A stretch of DNA of 37,774 nucleotides, from the NCBI GenBank assembly GCA_002420235.1, contig DIHQ01000143.1, positions 1 to 37,774 on the forward strand. The letters are read 5' to 3'. A program made the translations under genes and the position numbers. The notes under the pieces are model-generated. The model worked only from the letters and a program-made list of their open reading frames with translations, was not told the origin of the DNA and did not search any database. This DNA comes from Flavobacteriales bacterium UBA5692. GTDB taxonomy: Bacteria > Bacteroidota > Bacteroidia > Flavobacteriales_D > Sanyastnellaceae. Within the stretch, counting starts at the first letter, position 1, and the number at the start of each line of letters is the position of its first letter. Positions 8,643 to 16,439 of this stretch are shown here, piece after piece.

Positions 8643-9641
8643 GTGCTGTGGTTAGAAAAAACCTTTCAGGAATTGACAGGAAGCGAGGTCTTTTCGCTCA
8701 TGCGGTTGCGTTCAGAAGTGTTCGTAGTGGAACAGAAATGTGTTTACTTGGACATGGACGACAAAGATGCTCAGTCCGTCCACCTTTTTGCTTGCGAGGA
8801 AGGGGCTGCTGAGGGTGTTTCTGCTCGAGCGGTAGTTAGATTGGTGCCCCCGGGTTTGTCTTATAAAGAGCCCAGCATAGGCCGGGTAGCCATAGGAATG
8901 GAATCTCGGGGTTCTGGGTTGGGTGAGGAATTGATGCTGCGTGCAATTCGGGTATGTTACCGCAGGTGGCCTGGTCATGGCGTTCGAATTTCTGCTCAGC
9001 AATACCTCATCGGATTTTATCAGCGATTGGGGTTTGAAACTGATGGTGGGGGATACTTGGAAGATGATATACCGCACATCCAAATGTACCTGCCTTGGGC
9101 CGGATTGTCACATTGGCATGTGCTTCATGGAAACGTCATCGAAAGCTTCGCGGATAGCTTGCGTGCCCTCCCAAAGGACTTGTTGAAGGGAACTGCAGCA
9201 GAATGGGGTGGGATGCAGGTATTGGAACATTTGAGGCTTTCCGAAAAACACACTTGGTCTTACCTTGAAAAGAAATGTCAAGTTGATCCCGCGGAATTGA
9301 AGGGGTGCGATTTAAACTCGGATGCTCGGGGTTTGTGGCTCGTGAGAGAGCTTGAATCTGATGTCCGTTGGATCGACCCCACTCCTGGTGGTTTGCTTTC
9401 GCCTCCTCCGGGAAAAAGCGTGGATGTTGAAGGTGCGATAATCGATTGGAAAAACGCAATTGTGAGAGGTTACGAACGGCTGGACAAATTGTACGATGCT
9501 GAGGATTGGTGGAGGGTCCTGGTATTCAAGCACCCTATTGCAGGTAGAATCGGATTATTTGATACTCTGGCATTTGGAGTTGCCCACATTCGACATCACA
9601 TGCATCAGTTGAAGCGAATTGCTGATTCCGATGTATTCTAG
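8643..9641 (+). CDS. ElaA-like GNAT acetyltransferase fused to a DinB-like domain
   Basis: Residues 1-152 match the ElaA branch of GNAT acetyltransferases, with RLRSEVFVVEQKCVYLDMD, the acetyl-CoA region ESRGSGLGEELM, and FYQRLGFETDGGGYLEDDIPH. Residues about 155-332 resemble the DinB/YfiT four-helix metal-binding fold, with histidines in MQVLEHLRLSE and in VAHIRHHMHQLKRI. Known DinB-like enzymes are thiol transferases or hydrolases, but no substrate can be named here. The start is a GTG at 8643, chosen because the ElaA match begins at once; no ATG is available nearby. The stop codon overlaps that of pyrG in the palindrome CTAG (9638-9641). Confidence 0.8.
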   Translation: MLWLEKTFQELTGSEVFSLMRLRSEVFVVEQKCVYLDMDDKDAQSVHLFACEEGAAEGVSARAVVRLVPPGLSYKEPSIGRVAIGMESRGSGLGEELMLRAIRVCYRRWPGHGVRISAQQYLIGFYQRLGFETDGGGYLEDDIPHIQMYLPWAGLSHWHVLHGNVIESFADSLRALPKDLLKGTAAEWGGMQVLEHLRLSEKHTWSYLEKKCQVDPAELKGCDLNSDARGLWLVRELESDVRWIDPTPGGLLSPPPGKSVDVEGAIIDWKNAIVRGYERLDKLYDAEDWWRVLVFKHPIAGRIGLFDTLAFGVAHIRHHMHQLKRIADSDVF

Positions 9642-11338
9642 GAATTTGCAGCCGTTTGGTTTACCGTTTGAATTTGGCTGCCACTGTGGCCGTTTTTTGC
9701 GGCTTTGATGAAAGAGGTAAATAAGGGGTGTGGAACCTCAACTGTACTTGCATATTCTGGCTGGAACTGCGACGCAACGAAATATGGGTGACCCGGAATT
9801 TCGACAATTTCAACCAATCCGGAATCTGGATTCTTACCTGTCGCTATCATACCCATTGATTCAAATTGGTCGAGGTATGCGTTGTTAAATTCATATCGGT
9901 GCCGGTGGCGTTCGACTATGGTAGAAGTCCCATACGCCTCATGGGCATGACTCCCTGGTTTCAACTCACAGGGATATGCTCCTAATCGCATGGTTCCACC
10001 CATGTTTTGGATGCTTTTCTGCTCTGCCATTAAATCGATAACAGGATGTGGAGTATATTCTTTGATTTCTGTAGAGTGCGCATGTTCCAATCCGAGTGCA
10101 TTCCACGCAAATTCCACAACAGCGCACTGCATACCGAGGCAAATGCCGAAGAATGGGATGCCGGTGGTGCGGGCGTACTGGATAGTTTCAATTTTCCCAT
10201 CAACCCCCCTCGATCCAAAGCCGGGTGCAACGATGATACCGTGGAGACCCGCGAGCTTATCTGCAGCGCTCTTGGATGTGATGGACTCGCTGTGAATCCA
10301 GTCCACACGAACTTCAACTTCTTGATGTGCACCGGCGTGAATTAGAGCTTCCGCTATGGATTTATAACTGTCTTTCAGTTCGACGTATTTGCCGATAACC
10401 CCAATTTTTATGTTGGTCTTTGGATTTTTGTATTGTGTCAAAAACTTTTTCCACGACTGTAAATCCGGGACTTGTCCTTCCGCTTCCATTCCGAGTTTTT
10501 CGAGCACCACATAATCGAGCCTTTCCTCCATTAGCAAAAGCGGCACATCGTAAATGGTATCTGCGTCAATACTCTGAATAACAGCACTGGGTGCCACATT
10601 GCAGAATCGCGCTACTTTCGCGCGAACCGCGTCCGTCAATTCGTGTTCGGTCCGGCACACCAAAATATCCGGCTGTACACCGAATTCAAGGAGTTGCTTC
10701 ACAGAGTGTTGAGTCGGTTTGGTCTTTAATTCACCTGCAGCTGCCAAATAAGGAATGAGGGTTAAGTGCACAACCAATGTCTCTTCTGGGCATTCCCACT
10801 TCATTTGACGAACCGCTTCGATGTAAGGAAGAGATTCAATGTCACCTACGGTGCCACCAATTTCCGTTATGACAAAATCATAGTTGGATTCTGCACCAAG
10901 TATTTGGACACATCGCTTGATTTCATCCGTTATGTGCGGGATGATTTGTACTGTTTTCCCGAGGTATTCACCGCGTCGTTCTTTGTCAATAACAGACTGG
11001 TAGATTCGTCCGGTGGTGATGTTATTAGCCTGGGTGGTCTCAACGTTTAAAAAACGTTCGTAATGCCCCAAGTCTAGGTCTGTCTCTGCACCATCAACAG
11101 TGACGTAGCATTCTCCGTGTTCATAAGGGTTCAAGGTACCGGGGTCCACATTGATGTATGGATCTAGCTTCTGTATGGTCACCGTATATCCACGCGCCTG
11201 AAGCAGCTTCGCCAATGAAGCACTGACTATCCCTTTTCCTAGGCTCGAACTTACACCTCCAGTGACGAAAATATAGCGGCTGTTGCGCATCGTCACTAGC
11301 AGCGGGGAAGTGGAATCAGAAGAGATGTTTTGCGCCAT
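9638..11338 (-). CDS. pyrG: CTP synthase PyrG with a substituted glutaminase histidine
   Basis: CTP synthase converts UTP to CTP with ATP and ammonia drawn from glutamine. The synthetase domain (about residues 17-285) has the P-loop motif VTGGVSSSLGKGI and PYINVDPGTLNPYEHGE. The glutaminase domain (about 310-550) has the nucleophile Cys in FFGICLGMQ. The closing motif reads SQFQPEY where the family has F/Y-H-P-E, so the catalytic His is Gln (codon 9761-9763, residue 526) while the Glu is kept. The 566 residues exceed the usual 535-550; Met17 (11290) would give 550 residues and a more typical N-terminus. A hairpin-forming repeat lies 3 nt upstream of the first ATG. The AI-2E permease gene lies upstream on the same strand. 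Confidence 0.95.
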   Translation of the reverse strand: MAQNISSDSTSPLLVTMRNSRYIFVTGGVSSSLGKGIVSASLAKLLQARGYTVTIQKLDPYINVDPGTLNPYEHGECYVTVDGAETDLDLGHYERFLNVETTQANNITTGRIYQSVIDKERRGEYLGKTVQIIPHITDEIKRCVQILGAESNYDFVITEIGGTVGDIESLPYIEAVRQMKWECPEETLVVHLTLIPYLAAAGELKTKPTQHSVKQLLEFGVQPDILVCRTEHELTDAVRAKVARFCNVAPSAVIQSIDADTIYDVPLLLMEERLDYVVLEKLGMEAEGQVPDLQSWKKFLTQYKNPKTNIKIGVIGKYVELKDSYKSIAEALIHAGAHQEVEVRVDWIHSESITSKSAADKLAGLHGIIVAPGFGSRGVDGKIETIQYARTTGIPFFGICLGMQCAVVEFAWNALGLEHAHSTEIKEYTPHPVIDLMAEQKSIQNMGGTMRLGAYPCELKPGSHAHEAYGTSTIVERHRHRYEFNNAYLDQFESMGMIATGKNPDSGLVEIVEIPGHPYFVASQFQPEYASTVEVPHPLFTSFIKAAKNGHSGSQIQTVNQTAANS

Positions 11339-11341
11339 GGT

Positions 11342-11359
11342 CCCGTATACGAATACGGG
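11342..11359 (-). promoter_or_regulatory. Inverted repeat directly upstream of pyrG
   Basis: The sequence CCCGTAT-acga-ATACGGG (plus strand) has two perfect 7-nt arms and a 4-nt loop. It ends 3 nt before the first pyrG ATG. A possible -7 element, TAACTTTT, lies just upstream on the minus strand (11363-11370), so the repeat would form a hairpin at the very 5' end of the pyrG mRNA, or act as an operator. Confidence 0.4.
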
Positions 11360-11434
11360 GTGAAAAGTTAGGGCGAAATGGAAGGCAGGAAACGGCTGTG
11401 AACAACTTTTCGGCTTCCGTGGATTTTGAACTAC

Positions 11435-12526
11435 TTACTTCAAGTTTTGCGTTAAGCGGTCGACCAATTTGAATCCGCTAAACAATTCTTGTGCAACAAT
11501 GCGGAACAAGGTGTAGGTCGGAACCGCGAGTACCATACCCAAGATGCCAGCTGCGCTTCCTGCAATGCTGATGACAATGAAAATTTCCAAAGGATGCGCA
11601 TGGACGCGATTGGCAAATACGACCGGTTGAGTGAAGAAATTATCGACCATTTGAGCTACGACAAAAACGAGGAGGCTTCCTCCAATCATTGCTGTATTCG
11701 CAGTTGCAGGTCCACTTAATGCGACAAGTGTTACCCCTAACGCCGTGCCAGCGAGAGGACCTAAGTAGGGCACTAGGTTACACAGCCCAGCAAGTAGTCC
11801 AATTAAAAAAGCATGATCTGCTCCCAGCAATTCAAGCCCTACGGTTACGATGGCAGTGACAATGAAGACCTGGATAATTAAACCACCGAAGTATCGGGTG
11901 AGCAATTGACTTGTCCGGTCCATTATGGACTGCACTTTTGGCATCAGTTCATCTGGTGTTACCGCTTCAATCATGTTACGGAAAAGCGCACCATCCTTCA
12001 GGAAGAAGAATGCCATAAAGATAACAGAGAAAATACCGAAGAAGAGGCTGCCGATCTGGGCCAGTAAACCGCGTACACGTTGTCCTATTTCTTCGAATTT
12101 CAAGGACGATTCAAGATGTTCAAGAATGTATTGACTGTTGCTTCGTTCGTCACCGCTGAAATTGATCACACCGAATTGCTCATCTAACCATACCGTGCTG
12201 CGCCCGGTGGCGCCTGCAATTTCATTAAAATCAAGGTTTCGAATTGCCTCTATCTGCTGATTAACGAGTGGAGCGAACAACTGGATGATGCCGATCGTGC
12301 TGGTAAAGATGATCAGCATGCTCACTGCGGCACTGACGGAGGTTGGTATAGACCGTCCCTTGATTGTGATTTTGCTCAGCAGTCCAACAATGGGCTTACC
12401 GACAAAACTTATGGCGACAGATAGTAGAAGTAATCCAACCAGGCTTTTGAATTTCCAAATTCCGATTGCGAGAACAAAGAAGCCAAGGATGCCGATGAGG
12501 TTCCTCAATGAGAGTTTACGAAGCAT
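11435..12526 (-). CDS. AI-2E family transporter (PerM/TqsA-like permease)
   Basis: This 363-residue integral membrane protein has the layout of the AI-2E family: two N-terminal helices (IGILGFFVLAIGIW, LVGLLLLSVAISFVG), a third near residue 70, a soluble stretch of roughly 90 residues, then helices to the C-terminus with the motif GLCNLVPYLGPLAGTALG. Family members export various small molecules or ions; the name does not prove autoinducer transport. It is divergent from the metal regulator gene across a 92-bp region that holds the large palindrome, so it may share its control. pyrG follows 96 bp downstream. Confidence 0.88.
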   Translation of the reverse strand: MLRKLSLRNLIGILGFFVLAIGIWKFKSLVGLLLLSVAISFVGKPIVGLLSKITIKGRSIPTSVSAAVSMLIIFTSTIGIIQLFAPLVNQQIEAIRNLDFNEIAGATGRSTVWLDEQFGVINFSGDERSNSQYILEHLESSLKFEEIGQRVRGLLAQIGSLFFGIFSVIFMAFFFLKDGALFRNMIEAVTPDELMPKVQSIMDRTSQLLTRYFGGLIIQVFIVTAIVTVGLELLGADHAFLIGLLAGLCNLVPYLGPLAGTALGVTLVALSGPATANTAMIGGSLLVFVVAQMVDNFFTQPVVFANRVHAHPLEIFIVISIAGSAAGILGMVLAVPTYTLFRIVAQELFSGFKLVDRLTQNLK

Positions 12527-12545
12527 GGTTTGGAGTATTGCGAAT

Positions 12546-12553
12546 CAAAGTTA
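12546..12553 (-). promoter_or_regulatory. Predicted -7 promoter element of the AI-2E permease gene
   Basis: The minus strand reads TAACTTTG, an exact TAnnTTTG match, 19 nt upstream of the start codon. A TTG lies 15 nt further upstream, a little closer than the usual -33 spacing. Confidence 0.5.
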
Positions 12554-12575
12554 CGGAATGGTCAAGATCAATAGT

Positions 12576-12605
12576 ATAAATTTTTAGCCCAGGCTAAAAA
12601 TTTAT
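12576..12605. promoter_or_regulatory. 30-bp palindrome, likely operator of the DtxR/MntR-type regulator
   Basis: The two 14-nt arms ATAAATTTTTAGCC and GGCTAAAAATTTAT are perfect reverse complements around a central CA. The core TTTTAGCC-GGCTAAAA has the layout of DtxR/MntR-family operators. It lies immediately upstream of the regulator's -7 element and also between the divergent regulator and AI-2E permease genes. Metal-dependent autorepression of the regulator-ZIP operon is the simplest reading. Confidence 0.75.
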
Positions 12606-12606
12606 T

Positions 12607-12614
12607 TACATTTG
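12607..12614 (+). promoter_or_regulatory. Predicted -7 promoter element of the regulator-ZIP operon
   Basis: TACATTTG is an exact TAnnTTTG match. It starts 1 bp after the palindrome and ends 4 nt before the ATG, so the transcript would be leaderless or nearly so. The -33 region falls inside the palindrome and has no clear TTG. Confidence 0.55.
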
Positions 12615-12618
12615 TAAA

Positions 12619-13287
12619 ATGCCGCTGACCTCAAGTCAAGAAAATTATCTGAAAGCTATTTATAAATTAGAAGTGGGAGAGGGTATAGCAACGAATCAAG
12701 CGCTTTCTGCTTCAGTAGAGGCTACTCCAGCTTCTGTAACAAATATGTTGCGAAAGCTTATGGAGGAAGGATTGGTAAAATACGAAGCATACCAAGGTGC
12801 TATGCTGACTAAATCAGGTCGGAATGAAGCCGTGAAATTGGTGCGAAAACACCGACTTTGGGAAGTTTTTTTGGTGAAGAAATTGCATTATGATTGGGAT
12901 GCTGTGCATGCCCTTGCTGAAGACTTGGAGCACATTGGTGGGGCTGAATTAATCAACCGATTGGATGCATTCCTGGATCATCCTAAGTACGACCCCCATG
13001 GCGATCCAATTCCTAATGAGCAGGGTGAGATTCGGGCTCGGCAGCATGCTTTTGCTGCGAGCGAAGCTTCAGTGGGAACCAAGTTTGTCGTATGCGGAGT
13101 AAGAGACAGTTCGAGCTTGTTCTTGCGGCATCTCGACAAATTGAATATTCGCTTGGGCAAAAATTATGAATTGATTGAGTGTCTGGAATTTGACCGGAGT
13201 GCTGTGTGGTCTGAAGGCGCTGATTCTTACACCAATGTTTCTAGTGAAGTTGCGATAAACGTTTTGATTCAAATAACCCATGAGTGA
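12619..13287 (+). CDS. Metal-dependent transcriptional regulator, DtxR/MntR family
   Basis: This 222-residue protein has an N-terminal winged helix (residues 1-65, including ATPASVTNMLRKLMEEGLVKY), a dimerisation and metal-binding domain (about 70-140), and a C-terminal FeoA/SH3-like domain (about 150-222). Likely metal ligands are His78 and the group E101-D-L-E104-H105. Glu101 stands where DtxR has Cys102 and MntR has Glu99, which leans towards a manganese-type site. The N-terminal ligands are different: Asn9 stands at the DtxR Met10 position, and Lys12 replaces the MntR Glu11. The gene overlaps the ZIP transporter gene by 8 bp and has a large palindrome upstream, so it probably controls metal uptake and its own expression. 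Confidence 0.9.
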   Translation: MPLTSSQENYLKAIYKLEVGEGIATNQALSASVEATPASVTNMLRKLMEEGLVKYEAYQGAMLTKSGRNEAVKLVRKHRLWEVFLVKKLHYDWDAVHALAEDLEHIGGAELINRLDAFLDHPKYDPHGDPIPNEQGEIRARQHAFAASEASVGTKFVVCGVRDSSSLFLRHLDKLNIRLGKNYELIECLEFDRSAVWSEGADSYTNVSSEVAINVLIQITHE

Positions 13288-14101
13288 TTTAATGGAATTG
13301 ATGGGCTCTTTGGGGGCCGTTGAGGCGGCACTTTTAGCAACCCTTTTCACCTGGATGATGACCGCGCTGGGAGCATCACTTGTTTTCATTTTCAGTGATA
13401 TGCAACGAAAATGGTTCGATGGCATGTTGGGTTTTACTGGTGGGGTCATGGTAGCTGCTAGTTTCTGGTCCTTATTGTCTCCAGCAATTGCTATGTCTCC
13501 AGGCGGCGGATTCGCCAAAGTATGGCCAAGTGCTTGTGGTTTTGGTTTGGGTGCATTGTTCATTCATGCATTGGATCGATTGACTCCCCACCTTCACATC
13601 AATTTCAATAAAGATGAAGCGGAAGGTCCACAAACGGATTGGCATCGATCGACGCTATTGGTCCTGGCTATAACCTTGCACAACATACCTGAGGGATTGG
13701 CGGTAGGGGTTTTGTTTGGAGGAGCGGCGCTGGGACTGGATGGCGCTTCTGTCGGTGCAGCCGTAGCCTTGGCTTTGGGCATAGGCATCCAAAATTTTCC
13801 CGAGGGATTCGCAGTTAGCATGCCGTTGCGCCGTCAAGGAGTGAGCGCAGCACGATCACTGTGGTTTGGTCAATTGTCTGCCATTGTGGAACCATTTGCA
13901 GCAGTCATCGGTGCTGTCGCTGTTCTTCAGATGCAAGTAATTCTACCCTACGCACTTGCTTTTGCTGCGGGTGCAATGATTTATGTGGTTGTGGAAGAAG
14001 TCATTCCAGAGACTCAACGTGATAAGTACACAGACTTCGCCACATTGGGCTTCATAGGGGGATTCCTTGTCATGATGGCTTTGGATGTGGGTTTGGGATA
14101 A
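13280..14101 (+). CDS. ZIP family divalent metal transporter, GufA-like
   Basis: This 273-residue inner-membrane protein should have about eight helices. The binuclear metal site of the family is visible as HNIPEGLAVG in helix 4 and QNFPEGFAVS in helix 5. The Gln at the start of the second motif is usual in the GufA branch. A short His-containing loop (residues about 95-115, HALDRLTPHLHIN) precedes helix 4. Substrate could be Zn, Fe or Mn; the overlapping upstream regulator argues for Mn or Fe uptake. It is convergent with mpl, 20 bp away. Confidence 0.9.
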   Translation: MSDLMELMGSLGAVEAALLATLFTWMMTALGASLVFIFSDMQRKWFDGMLGFTGGVMVAASFWSLLSPAIAMSPGGGFAKVWPSACGFGLGALFIHALDRLTPHLHINFNKDEAEGPQTDWHRSTLLVLAITLHNIPEGLAVGVLFGGAALGLDGASVGAAVALALGIGIQNFPEGFAVSMPLRRQGVSAARSLWFGQLSAIVEPFAAVIGAVAVLQMQVILPYALAFAAGAMIYVVVEEVIPETQRDKYTDFATLGFIGGFLVMMALDVGLG

Positions 14102-14106
14102 GAAAC

Positions 14107-14126
14107 GGTGGAAGGCGCCTTTCACC
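14107..14126. terminator. Near-perfect inverted repeat between ZIP and mpl
   Basis: The 20 bp GGTGGAAGGCGCCTTTCACC is a palindrome with a single mismatched pair. In the plus-strand transcript it folds as an 8-bp stem, including one G-U pair, with a GCGC loop. It includes the mpl stop codon. No U-tract follows directly, so this is only a candidate end signal for the ZIP transcript. Confidence 0.35.
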
Positions 14127-15471
14127 ACGACCATTTTGCGTTTCCAAACCAACCTGAACTCATAAGTAGCACAACACGGTTCTTGGTATCGAGGGTCTGT
14201 ACCTGCTTCTGTAGTGATGACGCATCCGTTATGACGCGGATATTGGGATGAGCTCCAAACGATTCTCGAACAAATTGTGGGTCAAGTTGGGGCAGCCGCT
14301 TGTGTTCGAGGACCGCCGGATCGAAATAAATCACCGCCTCATCTGCACCGTCCATAGCATTGGCATAGGAGGGCAGGAAATCCATATTCAAGCTGGAAAA
14401 CGTATGCAATTCAAGGACAGCGGTCAAGGCATGTGAAGGGTAGGATGCCTTTACGCCGTTGACCGTGGCCTTCACCTTGGATGGGGCATGTGCAAAGTCT
14501 CGAAAAACCTTAAATCCGTTTTCGTCATGTACGGTTTCTAATCGCCGAGCGGCTCCTACGAATGATGCAATAATCCGATCGAATGCAGCTGTCTCCAAGC
14601 CCATTGTCTGGGCCAAAGTACGCGCCCCTGCTAGGTTTTGAATGTTATGCGTTCCGACTAGGGAAGTTGTTACAGATCGGTTCCCCTCAAATTCAATGGT
14701 CATGGTGCCATCTGAGTTGGGAGAACAAGGCGGAGTGTGGTAGGGTATGAATTTCAAGTCTGTTCGATTGCAACGGCGAATGATTAATCCAAGAACCGCG
14801 TCGTCTGCGCACCATACAACGGTAGCATTTTCTGCTAAGGTCTCCAGATACAAATCGAATTGCTCGATGTAATTTTCTTCGGTCGGAAATACGTTGATGT
14901 GGTCCCAAGCAATTCCAGTAAGAAGCGTAAAATGGCCCTCGTACCAAAAAAACTTGGGCCGTCGGTCGATGGGAGAGCTTAAGTACTCATCGCCTTCAAG
15001 GATGCACCATGGCCGATTGGGATTGATTTCAGCCATGCGGCTAAACCCCTTCAATTGGGCGCCTACCATAAAGTTGGTTGGAATGTTTAGACCCCGCATG
15101 GCGTGTAGGAGCATAGAGGTGATAGTCGTTTTTCCGTGGGAACCACCGATAACAACCCGTTTGGTATGTTCATTCGATGCACGTAAAAATTCTGGGTAAG
15201 ATTGTATGCTCAGACCAAGCTCCTGAGCCTTTAATAACTCAGGGTTGTTTTTCCGGGCGTGCATTCCCAGGACGATAACATCAATTGACTCATTAATTTT
15301 TTCAGGGTACCAGCCTGCATTTGTAGGCAACAATTCTGCGGCGGCTAGACGGCCACGCGAAGGCTCAAAGATTTGGTCATCAGAACCGGTGACCTCGTGA
15401 CCAGCGGCTGCCACGGCAAGAGCAATGTTGTGCATTGCGCTACCACCGATGGCTATAAAATGAATGCGCAT
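14122..15471 (-). CDS. mpl: Murein peptide ligase Mpl
   Basis: Mpl joins the recycled tripeptide L-Ala-D-Glu-meso-diaminopimelate to UDP-MurNAc in cytoplasmic murein recycling. The 449 residues match the family (E. coli 457). The N-terminal domain starts with IHFIAIGGSAMHNIA, the ATP site is GGSHGKTTITSMLLHA, and the central domain has LLTGIAWDHINVFPT and GTHNIQNLAGARTLAQ. The C-terminal domain has RDFAHAPSKVKATV, a variant of the DYAHHP motif of Mur ligases. The gene is alone on its strand; its promoter is not evident. I prefer Mpl over MurC because of this C-terminal motif and the EGDEYLSSPIDRRPKFF stretch. Confidence 0.9.
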   Translation of the reverse strand: MRIHFIAIGGSAMHNIALAVAAAGHEVTGSDDQIFEPSRGRLAAAELLPTNAGWYPEKINESIDVIVLGMHARKNNPELLKAQELGLSIQSYPEFLRASNEHTKRVVIGGSHGKTTITSMLLHAMRGLNIPTNFMVGAQLKGFSRMAEINPNRPWCILEGDEYLSSPIDRRPKFFWYEGHFTLLTGIAWDHINVFPTEENYIEQFDLYLETLAENATVVWCADDAVLGLIIRRCNRTDLKFIPYHTPPCSPNSDGTMTIEFEGNRSVTTSLVGTHNIQNLAGARTLAQTMGLETAAFDRIIASFVGAARRLETVHDENGFKVFRDFAHAPSKVKATVNGVKASYPSHALTAVLELHTFSSLNMDFLPSYANAMDGADEAVIYFDPAVLEHKRLPQLDPQFVRESFGAHPNIRVITDASSLQKQVQTLDTKNRVVLLMSSGWFGNAKWSW

Positions 15472-15551
15472 GATGTAATATCGAAAACGTCGTTCGGTTT
15501 CTATCGGTGCATCTTTTAATATTCCAACATGACATCCTTAATTTCGAAGCT

Positions 15552-16397
15552 ATGGGTACAGTGGGATTCTGGAATCAGTTTGGATTGGGACTGAGAGCCT
15601 ATGCATCGTCAATTGGATTTCTTAAAGTCCATGGCTTGAGGCATGGCTATGTTGTTGTGTTGGCAGGTGCCTTGATCACAATGAAGCTCGTAGGATGGGT
15701 ATTGGACCATTTTTCCATGCAATTGGAAAACTTTGTTTCACAATGGATACACCAGCGTTTCTCTCGGCTAGAAAGTAACATTTTAGAAAATGTTTCGGAT
15801 TGGTTACTTGAAACTTTTGATGCTGGTGTTGAAGGATTTTTCTTTCTGTTGACCTTCTGGATTCAATTGAAGCTGACCAAATTTCTTGTTTTGATCGTGT
15901 TGGGGCCAATTTTTGCCATTTATGCGGAATTAGCTGCACGAAAATTGGGATTTGATCGATCGCATGGCAAGGGATTGGTATGGTCGATGTGGCGTGGTGT
16001 CAGGTCAGCGGTCCTGCTTATTTTTTTTGAAGTTGTCATCAGTATTTCATTGGTCATTTTATTTGGCGTGTTACCAGCTGCTTTTTTTGCTGCTGCGCCA
16101 ATTATGTGGTCACTGCTTCCGGTATTATCCGCCGTTGTTAGCATTTGGTTTTATGGTGCAGCATTAATGGACTTAACCTGGGACTTGATGGGCTATGGTG
16201 TGCAACATTCGTTCCGTTGCAGTATTGCGAGAAGTGGTTTTGTACTCGCATTTGGCACACCGTTTTACTTGGCTATGGCCATTCCGATACTTGGCTGGCT
16301 GACAGGTCCTATACTGGGCGGATTACTAGGTAGCGTAGGTGCAGTTTTGTGTTTTTTACAACCGCATAAGAGTATGGCCTCGAGTCATGGCAGATGA
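15552..16397 (+). CDS. EI24/CysZ-like integral membrane protein
   Basis: This 281-residue protein has several long hydrophobic helices and the EI24-domain features FLVLIVLGPIFAIYAELAARKLG, MWRGVRSAVL and the GWLTGPILGGLLGSVGAVL end. CysZ of this fold moves sulfate into the cell; the substrate here is not known, and no sulfur genes are adjacent. I chose the ATG at 15552; an upstream ATG at 15507 lies in the short region divergent from mpl and would add 15 non-conserved residues. A near-match -7 element, TAATTTCG at 15539-15546, lies 5 nt before the chosen start. Confidence 0.8.
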   Translation: MGTVGFWNQFGLGLRAYASSIGFLKVHGLRHGYVVVLAGALITMKLVGWVLDHFSMQLENFVSQWIHQRFSRLESNILENVSDWLLETFDAGVEGFFFLLTFWIQLKLTKFLVLIVLGPIFAIYAELAARKLGFDRSHGKGLVWSMWRGVRSAVLLIFFEVVISISLVILFGVLPAAFFAAAPIMWSLLPVLSAVVSIWFYGAALMDLTWDLMGYGVQHSFRCSIARSGFVLAFGTPFYLAMAIPILGWLTGPILGGLLGSVGAVLCFLQPHKSMASSHGR

Positions 16398-16439
16398 CAC
16401 ACGGTTCCGCTTGATAAATTTCTTGCTGTCAATCATTGT

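Noticed and set aside
16398..16439. Possible terminator between the convergent EI24 and aroA genes
   Set aside because: The 42-bp gap has no stem-loop or T-run that I can see.
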